This document shows positions 45,509-53,273 of a DNA stretch of 54,022 nt, piece by piece; the first letter of the stretch is position 1; the number at the start of each line of letters is the position of its first letter. The notes under the pieces are model-generated. The model saw only the letters and a program-made list of their open reading frames with translations. It searched no databases and was not told the origin of the DNA. The translations under genes were made by a program, and so were the position numbers. The stretch comes from JASMTM01 sp964441735 (GTDB lineage Bacteria > Thermotogota > Thermotogae > Petrotogales > Kosmotogaceae): NCBI GenBank assembly GCA_964441735.1, contig CAYTVB010000012.1, forward strand, positions 1 to 54,022, given 5' to 3'.

Positions 45509-46456
45509 ATGGGCGTCAATTTACATGGTAAGAGTTTTCTAACTCTTCTTGATTTCAGCTCTGATGAGTTAAGTTATCTGCTGGAGATAGCCAAACAGGT
45601 CAAAGCTGAGAAGAGGGCAGGAAATTATCCAATGCGTTTTGCAGGAAAATCACTGGCAATATTGTTTGAAAAAAGATCCACAAGAACAAGAACCGCTTTC
45701 GAAACCTCTTTTGGAGAAGAAGGAGGTCACGCAGTTTTTCTTTCAAGTGATGATATACATCTTGGGGTTAAAGAAGACCTTGAGGACACTGCCAGAGTAC
45801 TTGGAAGAATGTTTGATGCAATAGCTTTTAGAGGTTTCAAACAAGAAACTGTAGAGGGCCTGGCTAATTGGTCAGGAATACCTGTGTACAATGGTTTGAC
45901 TGACCTCTATCATCCAACCCAGATACTTGCCGATTTCATGACCATAGAAGAGTATTTCGGTACACTAAGAGGCAGGAAACTTGTGTTTTTGGGTGATGCT
46001 CGAAACAATGTTGCAAATTCTCTCTTTATAGGAGCTGCCAAACTCGGTTTACATTTTGTTTCATGTGGCCCAAAGGAATTATGGCCATCAAAAGAATTGG
46101 TTGAAAAATGTGAAGGCATAGCAAGAAATGAAAAAAGCGGTGCCATTCTTGAGTGTACGGATAATGTAAAAGAGTCAGTAGATGGGGCAGATGCTATTTA
46201 TACAGATGTTTGGGCTTCAATGGGAGAAGAAGGAAAATTGAAGGAAAGAATTGAACTTCTTAAACCGTTCCAGGTAAACGAAGAAGTTATGAACAGCACA
46301 GGAAGAAAAGATACGATTTTCCTTCATTGTCTGCCAGCTGTCAAAGGCAACGAAGTAACAAGAGAAGTTATTGAAGGACCGCAATCCAGAGTCTTTGAAG
46401 AAGCTGAAAATCGTAAACACACTATAAAAGCAGTCATGATAGCAACACTGGTTTGA
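45509..46456 (+). CDS. argF: Ornithine carbamoyltransferase
   Basis: The 315-residue enzyme joins or splits carbamoyl phosphate and ornithine with citrulline. It has the carbamoyl phosphate site STRTRT (57-62), HPTQ (135-138), the ornithine-binding SMGE (237-240) and HCLP (273-276). AGGAGG precedes the ATG. Its downstream partner is carbamate kinase, so a catabolic role (ArcB, making ATP from citrulline) is plausible; no arginine deiminase is present here. Confidence 0.96.
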   Translation: MGVNLHGKSFLTLLDFSSDELSYLLEIAKQVKAEKRAGNYPMRFAGKSLAILFEKRSTRTRTAFETSFGEEGGHAVFLSSDDIHLGVKEDLEDTARVLGRMFDAIAFRGFKQETVEGLANWSGIPVYNGLTDLYHPTQILADFMTIEEYFGTLRGRKLVFLGDARNNVANSLFIGAAKLGLHFVSCGPKELWPSKELVEKCEGIARNEKSGAILECTDNVKESVDGADAIYTDVWASMGEEGKLKERIELLKPFQVNEEVMNSTGRKDTIFLHCLPAVKGNEVTREVIEGPQSRVFEEAENRKHTIKAVMIATLV

Positions 46457-46468
46457 GGTGATGAGTCT

Positions 46469-47407
46469 GTGAAAACTCTAGTTATTGCAATTGGTGGAAA
46501 TGCACTAAACGCACCTAAAGAAAAGCCAAGTGCTGAGATTATGCAAAAAAACTTAAAGGGTACTGTAAAACATCTCGCTGACTTGATTGATGAAGGATAC
46601 GACCTCATTATTACACATGGAAATGGACCACAGGTTGGTAATTTAATGGTTCAACAGGATCATGCAAAAGACGTTTTGCCACCCTATCCTTTAGATGTTA
46701 ACGATGCAATGACCCAGGGATCAATTGGTTATTTGATTTCACAAACACTTTCAAACGAACTGAATTCCAGGGGAACGAAAGCTGATATAGCAACATTACT
46801 TACACAGGTTGTTGTTGATAAGAATGACCCTGGTTTTCAAAATCCAACAAAACCCGTTGGACCATTCTACAATGAAGGTACTGCAAAAAACCTGAAAAAC
46901 GAAAAAAACTGGACTCTGAAGGAAGATGCGGGTAGAGGTTTTAGAAGAGTCGTCCCCTCCCCGAAACCTCTTGATATTGTAGAGATAGATTCAATAAAAA
47001 AGCTAATTGAAGCAGATACAATTTTAGTGGCTGGTGGAGGTGGAGGCATTCCAGTAATTAGAGATGCAGACGGTTATCTAAAAGGAATAGAGGCTGTCAT
47101 AGATAAAGATAGAGCTTCGTCTCTTCTGGCAAGACTTGTCAATGCCGAGATGTTTATGATATTGACTGCTGTCGATTATGCATATATTAACTTCGGTAAA
47201 CCTGATCAAAAACCTCTTGAAAAGATTAGCGTAAAGGAAGCCGAACAATTGATGGGTGAAGGACATTTTGCAAAGGGCAGTATGTACCCAAAAATAGAAT
47301 CGGTAGTTGAATTTGTAAAAACAACAGAAAAGAAAGCAATCATAACATCATTACAAAAAGTAGATGATGCAGTTCACGAGAAATCGGGGACTATAATTAC
47401 CCCTTAA
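46469..47407 (+). CDS. arcC: Carbamate kinase
   Basis: The 312-residue kinase transfers phosphate between carbamoyl phosphate and ADP. It has VIAIGGNAL at the N-terminus, THGNGPQVGNL, VAGGGGGIPV, DKDRASSLLA and the terminal GTIITP. The start is GTG with GAGGTGATG ahead, 13 bases after the ornithine carbamoyltransferase stop. It is followed by a strong terminator, so the operon has two genes. Confidence 0.96.
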   Translation: MKTLVIAIGGNALNAPKEKPSAEIMQKNLKGTVKHLADLIDEGYDLIITHGNGPQVGNLMVQQDHAKDVLPPYPLDVNDAMTQGSIGYLISQTLSNELNSRGTKADIATLLTQVVVDKNDPGFQNPTKPVGPFYNEGTAKNLKNEKNWTLKEDAGRGFRRVVPSPKPLDIVEIDSIKKLIEADTILVAGGGGGIPVIRDADGYLKGIEAVIDKDRASSLLARLVNAEMFMILTAVDYAYINFGKPDQKPLEKISVKEAEQLMGEGHFAKGSMYPKIESVVEFVKTTEKKAIITSLQKVDDAVHEKSGTIITP

Positions 47408-47417
47408 ATAAATAATT

Positions 47418-47444
47418 AACCCGGACTTCAGGTTCGGGTTTTTT
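47418..47444 (+). terminator. Terminator after arcC
   Basis: An 8-bp stem with one G-U (47418-47425 with 47433-47440, seven-base loop) runs straight into a T run. Confidence 0.88.
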
Positions 47445-47501
47445 ATTCAATTTTTTTCATGTTATAATCAAAGTGAACGAATGATTAAAGGGAGTGATAC
47501 C

Positions 47502-48053
47502 ATGCGCGGAAAGGAAACTCGTGAAAGAATTTTAGAAGCTGCCATCAAAGTTATATCGGATGAAACAATAGAGGGATTAAGTACCAGAAAAGTATCTTCG
47601 GAGGCCAATGTAAATCTTGCTGCAATCCATTATCATCATAGGTCTAAAGAGGGAATGCTAATAGATCTTGCAAGGTATCTCATGATGTATTACATCACTC
47701 CTAAACTTGAATCATGCCTGGTAGATGGAAAAAGGCCAAAAGAACTGTTCATCAATATATATAGATCGATCGAATCATTATATGATGAAAATCCTGAAGT
47801 TTTAATATCATTCGTGTATTTATGGCTTCACGGAAGAAAAAGCAGGCGTATTAAGGAAATCATAATAAATACAAGAGAAGAACTAACCGAAAAGCTCATA
47901 ACCAAACTCACCAACTTCATGTCTTTAAAACGCGCACAGAAGGTTTCAAGAAGATTTACGCATCAGCTATTGGGATATATACTTGATCTTACAGTTGTTG
48001 GTAAGAAGGTACCCGAGAAAGAAGTTAGTGAATTGGCTTCAAGATTAGCTTAG
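47502..48053 (+). CDS. TetR/AcrR-family transcriptional regulator
   Basis: The 183-residue protein has an N-terminal TetR helix-turn-helix (about residues 6-52: RILEAAIKVISDE, STRKVSSEANVNLAAIHYHH) and an all-helical ligand-binding domain. Such proteins repress transport or metabolic genes until a small ligand binds. The ATG at 47502 follows GGGAGTG; TATAAT at 47463-47468 may be its -10. It is flanked by terminators, so it is monocistronic; the transporter gene downstream is a possible target but this is only proximity. Confidence 0.88.
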   Translation: MRGKETRERILEAAIKVISDETIEGLSTRKVSSEANVNLAAIHYHHRSKEGMLIDLARYLMMYYITPKLESCLVDGKRPKELFINIYRSIESLYDENPEVLISFVYLWLHGRKSRRIKEIIINTREELTEKLITKLTNFMSLKRAQKVSRRFTHQLLGYILDLTVVGKKVPEKEVSELASRLA

Positions 48054-48106
48054 TATTAAATACTCTTAAAGAATGATCTCTGAAAAGCAGATTCACTTTT
48101 TACGAT

Positions 48107-48145
48107 AGTGCATGAGTTATGAAACTCACGCACTTTTTATTTTAT
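48107..48145 (+). terminator. Terminator after the TetR gene
   Basis: Two 5-bp stems separated by a 2-by-2 internal mismatch (48107-48111 with 48130-48134; 48114-48118 with 48123-48127) lead into TTTTTATTTTATT. The rest of the gap to 48252 holds a TATAAT at 48194-48199 without a good -35. Confidence 0.85.
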
Positions 48146-48252
48146 TATACTGTATTATAGTTATGTGTCCATGAATGAACCTATGTCAAAAATTATAATA
48201 ACCTTTCTACTAACAAATAATTAGAGTAAACATATTTGAGGTGGCTATTACT

Positions 48253-49257
48253 ATGAGTAAAACATCTAAATGGATTCTGGGATATTTTATTGCTTATATA
48301 GCTTCATTTTTTATTTTTCCTTTGACAGCCCGTATACTCACCATGAGTTTTATTATCATGCTACTTTCGCTCGCACCCACACATTTTATAAAGAAGCAAA
48401 AATGGCATGGATTGGTTAGTATAATTACACTAGTAATAATTTTCGTTAGTTTTTCATATCTTATTGTTTCCGCAGTTCCTGTCTTTATGAACGGTGTGAA
48501 GACTTTCCAGGAACAGTTTAAGGAACTTTCTGCAGAAGATATTTTAAAAAACTTTCCGAATTTACCAGACTGGATTCGTGAAACGGTCAAGAATTCTTTT
48601 GATAATATTGGTGAATCCTTTGGCAATTTTTTATTTGATACCGGTGTTTATATAAGCAGGAATCTACCAACATGGGTAACCTACAGTGTATTGCTTGTTG
48701 TTGCAGCTGCTTTTCTGGTTATAAGTGGATACAAACTCAAAAGAAAAATTCCCATTCTTTTTCCAGGCTGTGAAATAGATAAAGCAAGAAACTTTTACTT
48801 CCTTCTTCTTGGAGATTTACAAAGATACGTAGGAGGCCAATTAATAATAGCGGTAATTGTGGGTAGCATTATTGGATTCGGTGCATTTATAACGGGGATT
48901 ACTGGAGCTGTTTTTCTGGGTTTACTGGCTGGAGTTACTAATCTTATTCCATTTCTCGGTGTAATTATTTCTGCCATTCCAACATTAATACTTGGTTATA
49001 CCAGTAAAGGATTGATAGGAATAATAATAGCAGCAATCATTTTGATAATAGCCAACCAGCTGGAAATGTGGTTTTTATCTCCAAAAATCATGGCGGAACG
49101 ACTGAAGATTAACTGGTTTATAATATTAATAACACTCCTCGCTTTTGCAGAATTATTTGGAGCCTTTGGAATCGTTCTGGCATTGCCATTCATTATTTTT
49201 GTAAGACGTTTCTGGTTGTGCTTTATCACGAAAACCAAAAGAGGTGACTTAAAATGA
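48253..49257 (+). CDS. AI-2E family membrane transporter
   Basis: The 334-residue polytopic protein has about eight hydrophobic segments and the family core LLAGVTNLIPFLGVIISAIPT followed by QLEMWFLSPKIMAERLKI. The PF01594 family includes putative AI-2 exporters and Na+/H+ antiporters; its substrate here cannot be told. I prefer the ATG at 48253, with GAGGTGG upstream, over the in-frame GTG lying inside that site. Its stop overlaps the start of a small membrane-protein gene (ATGA). Confidence 0.87.
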   Translation: MSKTSKWILGYFIAYIASFFIFPLTARILTMSFIIMLLSLAPTHFIKKQKWHGLVSIITLVIIFVSFSYLIVSAVPVFMNGVKTFQEQFKELSAEDILKNFPNLPDWIRETVKNSFDNIGESFGNFLFDTGVYISRNLPTWVTYSVLLVVAAAFLVISGYKLKRKIPILFPGCEIDKARNFYFLLLGDLQRYVGGQLIIAVIVGSIIGFGAFITGITGAVFLGLLAGVTNLIPFLGVIISAIPTLILGYTSKGLIGIIIAAIILIIANQLEMWFLSPKIMAERLKINWFIILITLLAFAELFGAFGIVLALPFIIFVRRFWLCFITKTKRGDLK

Positions 49258-49400
49258 GTATATACGACAGGGATTGGTATAGAGAACAGCATAAAAAAAA
49301 GGAACCTTCTCCGGAAAAGAAGATTCCCATGAAGCAATTTATTTACGGTTTCATTATTGGTGTTGTAGTTACAGCAGTATTCTTTTTTCTTGTGTTTTAG
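49254..49400 (+). CDS. 48-residue membrane microprotein
   Basis: An ATG overlapping the transporter stop (ATGA) opens a 48-codon frame. The product has a charged N-terminus beginning MSIYDRDWYREQHKKKEP and one hydrophobic helix (FIYGFIIGVVVTAVFFFLVF) ending at the C-terminus, so it is a tail-anchored peptide. GAGGTGA lies just ahead of the start. The YDRDWYRE stretch recalls short N-terminal segments in some bacterial membrane proteins; I cannot name a family. Its TAG overlaps the stop codon of the opposing barrel gene. Confidence 0.7.
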   Translation: MSIYDRDWYREQHKKKEPSPEKKIPMKQFIYGFIIGVVVTAVFFFLVF

Positions 49401-51046
49401 AAGGTATATTCCACAAATGGTCTGATTTCAAAAAAGAAACTCTTCTCAAAGAATTTTCTGAAATAATCTCCAAAATAAAAATTCGTATCAATACCAACAG
49501 TAAAAGACTTCCATCTATAAGACCCTGTAAGCGTTACTATATTGGCTGATGTAGTTTCACCTACTGGACCTGTAAAATCATATAAACCAGGGTAATCTTC
49601 CTCGGGGTACTGTGCTTCGTCATCTATATCATCCTCCGGGTCATCCATATAAAGATAAGGCGTTCTAAGGTCAATTTCACCCTGGGTAAAATGTTCGAAT
49701 CTCACTTTAGCAGAAAATTTATCATAAAAAGCATCAACAAAAACCGCAAAAGCATTAACATCCGGTCCATATTTAAACCCCAACGGATATTCATTTGTGT
49801 CTCTAGCACCTGGTAATTCAGACTTTGTAATAGTCCTGTTTGTCATCTTCAACAGAGGTTGCCATCTGTTGTAAATCCAGGTATCCGTATGATAAATCTC
49901 AAATGCTGCAGAACCAGTACCGGATTCGAGGAAATTGAATGCATACTCTATACCTCCACCATAAGCGTAAGCTTTTGGTTTTCCTTTTTTGCTGGGTTCA
50001 GTTGGTCCTGCATAGTCATCAAGGGTGAATTCTCCGTAAATATTTAATCCATTAAATGGGACAACTGAAAAATCAACAGATAGCATCACGTTTGAATAAC
50101 CTTCACCATAGGTATTATGATAAATTATTACCGGACTGAAATCAGTTAAATCGAGGCTTTTTCCTCCCACAGCGTTTACTTCTCCAATGCCAAAACGGAC
50201 CCACTCCCAGGGCTGAAAATCAAAACGATGCCCTATGATGTGTTTGGCAGGAGTGTTGTAAATTCTATCCTGTTGATTCAAATCCCATGCTTTATCCTGT
50301 TTCACCCATTCCTTGTTGCTTAAGAGTGTTGCACTTGAAATCAAATTAAAAGTATATGTGAAATTGCCACTGCCCATGGGACTTGTATAGGAACCTGTGA
50401 AGTTATCATAGTAATCTGAAGCATTACTAATTGTAAGACCATTTCTCATGGGTCCCCAGCTTAGTTTATTTCTTCCCACAACTAAGGAATAATGTTCAGT
50501 AGAATAGCTCAAGTAACCGAAACTTGGAAAACTGAAATCAAAAGCAAGGATATTACCCGTAAACAGTTCATGTGGCACATTGGATATGGGCGGTGTTTCA
50601 TGATCTTTGCCATTGGCTATGTAGTTTCTGTAATCCTTCTTGAAATCAATATTTATTACCGCTTTGAAATTTTCACCTATTTCTGTATCAACTCCAGAAG
50701 TAAACCAGCTTAACAGTGAATCGTATCTGTATCTCAAAAATAAAGGTACACAGGGATGATACCAACCTTCCTTTTTTGTAAAAGCCTCAAAATTATTAAT
50801 TGTTAATTCTGGCGCAAGTGTAAGATAAGGATTTGAAAAAAACTTTTCCGAACTGCTTTCATTACCATCAACAAATCCCTGTGGAAGAGGTGTATTTGGT
50901 GAAAACGGCACCTGACCACTAATAATACTGTTCAGTCTCCATTTTTCATATAATTCACTTTCTTTGAACATTAATGTTCCATTGTTTGAAAAGATTAATC
51001 CTGCAAAAAGTGTGATTAACAATGCAATAAACAATTTCTTATCCAC
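49397..51046 (-). CDS. Outer-membrane beta-barrel, Wzi-like
   Basis: The 549-residue protein has a signal peptide, alternating beta-strand sequence throughout and a terminal aromatic strand ending VEYTF, the outer-membrane barrel signature. The segments LSWGPMRNGLTISN and LDLTDFSPVIIYHN with EFTLDD recall Wzi-type capsule-assembly barrels. It is a paralogue of the next gene. The start is GTG with AGGAGGTG, whose site contains the stop of the upstream paralogue. In Thermotogota it would lie in the outer sheath; function is unknown. Confidence 0.8.
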   Translation of the reverse strand: MDKKLFIALLITLFAGLIFSNNGTLMFKESELYEKWRLNSIISGQVPFSPNTPLPQGFVDGNESSSEKFFSNPYLTLAPELTINNFEAFTKKEGWYHPCVPLFLRYRYDSLLSWFTSGVDTEIGENFKAVINIDFKKDYRNYIANGKDHETPPISNVPHELFTGNILAFDFSFPSFGYLSYSTEHYSLVVGRNKLSWGPMRNGLTISNASDYYDNFTGSYTSPMGSGNFTYTFNLISSATLLSNKEWVKQDKAWDLNQQDRIYNTPAKHIIGHRFDFQPWEWVRFGIGEVNAVGGKSLDLTDFSPVIIYHNTYGEGYSNVMLSVDFSVVPFNGLNIYGEFTLDDYAGPTEPSKKGKPKAYAYGGGIEYAFNFLESGTGSAAFEIYHTDTWIYNRWQPLLKMTNRTITKSELPGARDTNEYPLGFKYGPDVNAFAVFVDAFYDKFSAKVRFEHFTQGEIDLRTPYLYMDDPEDDIDDEAQYPEEDYPGLYDFTGPVGETTSANIVTLTGSYRWKSFTVGIDTNFYFGDYFRKFFEKSFFFEIRPFVEYTF

Positions 51047-51057
51047 ATTAACACCTC

Positions 51058-52428
51058 CTAAAAACTAAATGATTTACCTAAGCCAAGATTTATATAATAC
51101 CTTATTTCATCATCTTTTATTAAAGAGAAATTTCCCAATATTAATAGTTTGTTTTTCAGCAGGTATTCAATATTTACCGAAACCATAACTATCTTCTTTA
51201 TCGGTTCAACCAATCTGTACCAGTGGTATTCAAAAGGTGGATTGTAATCATCGGTTATATCATAGTCACCTTTACGTAGTAGCTCAAAAACAAGATTGCT
51301 TCTGAAATTCTTATCTTCATAACGAATTTCAAATAGATTTAATTCAGCATCAGGGCCGTACTTAAACCCATAAAATGTATTAATAGTAGCCCATGAAGAT
51401 AGCCACATAACATTCATGCGAAAAGGATTTACAAATTTACCAATCTCACTATGTCTGTTGTATAGGTAGGGTGATGTTCTATAGTATTCATAACGTAAGT
51501 ATAAACCACCGTTTTTCTGCTTTGAATCATATAATGTATAATCACTATCTTTTATCTCGATTGTATTAAAAGCACTTCCATCAAATAACTTTCTTTCAAC
51601 ACCTGCAAACCAGCCTATCGCTGTTGGATTAGAGTAATTTCCTTCTGAAGATAATCTAATGTCATCGAAAATACCCTCTCCATAAAATCTCCAGTTATCA
51701 ATATTCCAATCCACGTAGAGAATGGCAATCACATTTGAATGCGATTGATAGGTATGATGGTAGATAATAAAAGGCCCCAGATCCTGTAGATCGGGATAAA
51801 CACCGTAAATAAGATTTTCCTCAGAAATTGATAATCTGAAATCGCCAATATCGAACCAGATACCATGGTTTATTAATGTTTTTGGCGCGTCATAAACTGA
51901 TCTATCAGAGGATATACCTATAAACCTATATCCTACTTCACCAAATATAAAGGGCGCAGTATAATCTATCCACAGATGATCATAATAAGGAGAATTATCT
52001 GAAAGGGCAAGATCATAAAAACCAGGTCCGTATTTTAACTCTCTCCTGCCAAAGGAAACAGTAATTTTTTCAGTATCGTACTCAACAAATCCCAATCTGG
52101 GAAAATTCGCATCAAAAAACGGAGAAAAACTATCGACAGAAATCGGAAGGTTACACCAATCTCTACCCATTAAAAAAGCAGAAAAATCCTGTTTTGCCTC
52201 AAAACGAATAATTCCAGTCAGGTTTCCTTCGTCAATTTTAAGACCTGCTCTTGCCAGAGGAGGCATTTCGCTAAACCTGAATAAATCATTTGAATCTGGT
52301 TTATAATTTGTATATCTTTCAGGGTAGTTATTCAGTGAAAAGGTTGGAGAAAAACTAACTTCAAGACTTATCTTTGATATGCCCGAGATACAGATTAATA
52401 AAAACAGAACAGTAAGTATTTTCTTCAT
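51058..52428 (-). CDS. Outer-membrane beta-barrel, Wzi-like paralogue
   Basis: The 456-residue protein has a signal peptide (MKKILTVLFLLICISGIS), barrel-type strands and a terminal Phe (GKSFSF). VSFGRRELKYGPGFYDLALS and LQDLGPFIIYHHTYQSHSNV match the corresponding blocks of the downstream paralogue. I chose the second ATG, nine bases after GGGAG. TATAAT on the minus strand at 52475-52480 may be its -10. The two genes form an operon with an 11-base gap. Confidence 0.78.
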   Translation of the reverse strand: MKKILTVLFLLICISGISKISLEVSFSPTFSLNNYPERYTNYKPDSNDLFRFSEMPPLARAGLKIDEGNLTGIIRFEAKQDFSAFLMGRDWCNLPISVDSFSPFFDANFPRLGFVEYDTEKITVSFGRRELKYGPGFYDLALSDNSPYYDHLWIDYTAPFIFGEVGYRFIGISSDRSVYDAPKTLINHGIWFDIGDFRLSISEENLIYGVYPDLQDLGPFIIYHHTYQSHSNVIAILYVDWNIDNWRFYGEGIFDDIRLSSEGNYSNPTAIGWFAGVERKLFDGSAFNTIEIKDSDYTLYDSKQKNGGLYLRYEYYRTSPYLYNRHSEIGKFVNPFRMNVMWLSSWATINTFYGFKYGPDAELNLFEIRYEDKNFRSNLVFELLRKGDYDITDDYNPPFEYHWYRLVEPIKKIVMVSVNIEYLLKNKLLILGNFSLIKDDEIRYYINLGLGKSFSF

Positions 52429-52558
52429 CAGGTTCATCTCCCGAAATAGTATTATGTAACTTTTTAAAAAGCTTATTATAGAATTCTCAAGTTACGTGAA
52501 AGCCCTCAAACTAAAAAGATGAATTATTGAAACCATAATTTGGTGAAATACTTTTTAA

Positions 52559-52591
52559 ATACTAAATCTAGTATAACCGTTATGGTACAAT
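52559..52591 (+). promoter_or_regulatory. Palindrome over the -35 region of cysE
   Basis: ATACTA (52559-52564) and TAGTAT (52569-52574) form a perfect 6-4-6 palindrome. A -10-like TACAAT lies at 52586-52591, which puts the -35 position at 52563-52568 inside the palindrome. This is the arrangement of a repressor operator, but no regulator can be named. The rest of 52429-52643 is AT-rich with no gene seen. Confidence 0.4.
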
Positions 52592-52643
52592 AAAAAAAAT
52601 TAAACAAGACTTGTTTATACCCGAGTTAATTGGTAGAATATTA

Positions 52644-53273
52644 ATGGTGATGAATTTGAAGCATATTCAAATATTATCAGAATTTAGAAAATTACTAAAT
52701 AGCATAAATAGAGACCTGGAGCAATATAAAGTAAAAGATCCATCCGCAAATTCTCTGGCATATATAATTTTTACATCAACAGGCTTTCAAGCACTGTTAT
52801 TTTACAGAATTTCGAGATTTTTCTGGAATTTGCGGTTGAAATGGATTAGTTTATTGTTCCATTACTTCTCAAAAATTCTTTTTTTAGTTGATATTCACCC
52901 GGGTGCAAATTTAGAACCCGGAGTTGTTATCGATCATGGCATTGGTACGGTAATGGGCGAAACAGCTTCCGTAGGAAGTGGAACATTAATCTATCATGAG
53001 GTAACACTTGGAAATAGGGTAATGACAAATGGAAAAAGACATCCTGATATTGGGAAAAATGTGATTATCGGTGCTGGCGCAAAAATACTCGGACCAATCT
53101 ATATTGGTGATAATGCAAGAATTGGTGCCAACAGTGTTGTACTTCATCACGTATGCAAAAATGATACAGTCGTTGGTATTCCAGCAAAAAGTACACAAAA
53201 AAAGAAGGGAATAATTTATGAACATAGTAGAGACTATTGGCAACACACCCATAGTAAAACTAAGAAAACTTGA
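52644..53273 (+). CDS. cysE: Serine O-acetyltransferase
   Basis: The product of about 209 residues has an N-terminal helical part and a left-handed beta-helix of hexapeptide repeats: DIHPGANLEPGVVIDHG, GTVMGETASVG, LIYHEVTLG and IGAGAKILGPIYIGDNARIGANS. It makes O-acetylserine for cysteine synthesis. The start is uncertain: ATG at 52644 or 52650, neither with a strong ribosome-binding site. Its last 56 bases overlap cysK. Confidence 0.92.
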   Translation: MVMNLKHIQILSEFRKLLNSINRDLEQYKVKDPSANSLAYIIFTSTGFQALLFYRISRFFWNLRLKWISLLFHYFSKILFLVDIHPGANLEPGVVIDHGIGTVMGETASVGSGTLIYHEVTLGNRVMTNGKRHPDIGKNVIIGAGAKILGPIYIGDNARIGANSVVLHHVCKNDTVVGIPAKSTQKKKGIIYEHSRDYWQHTHSKTKKT

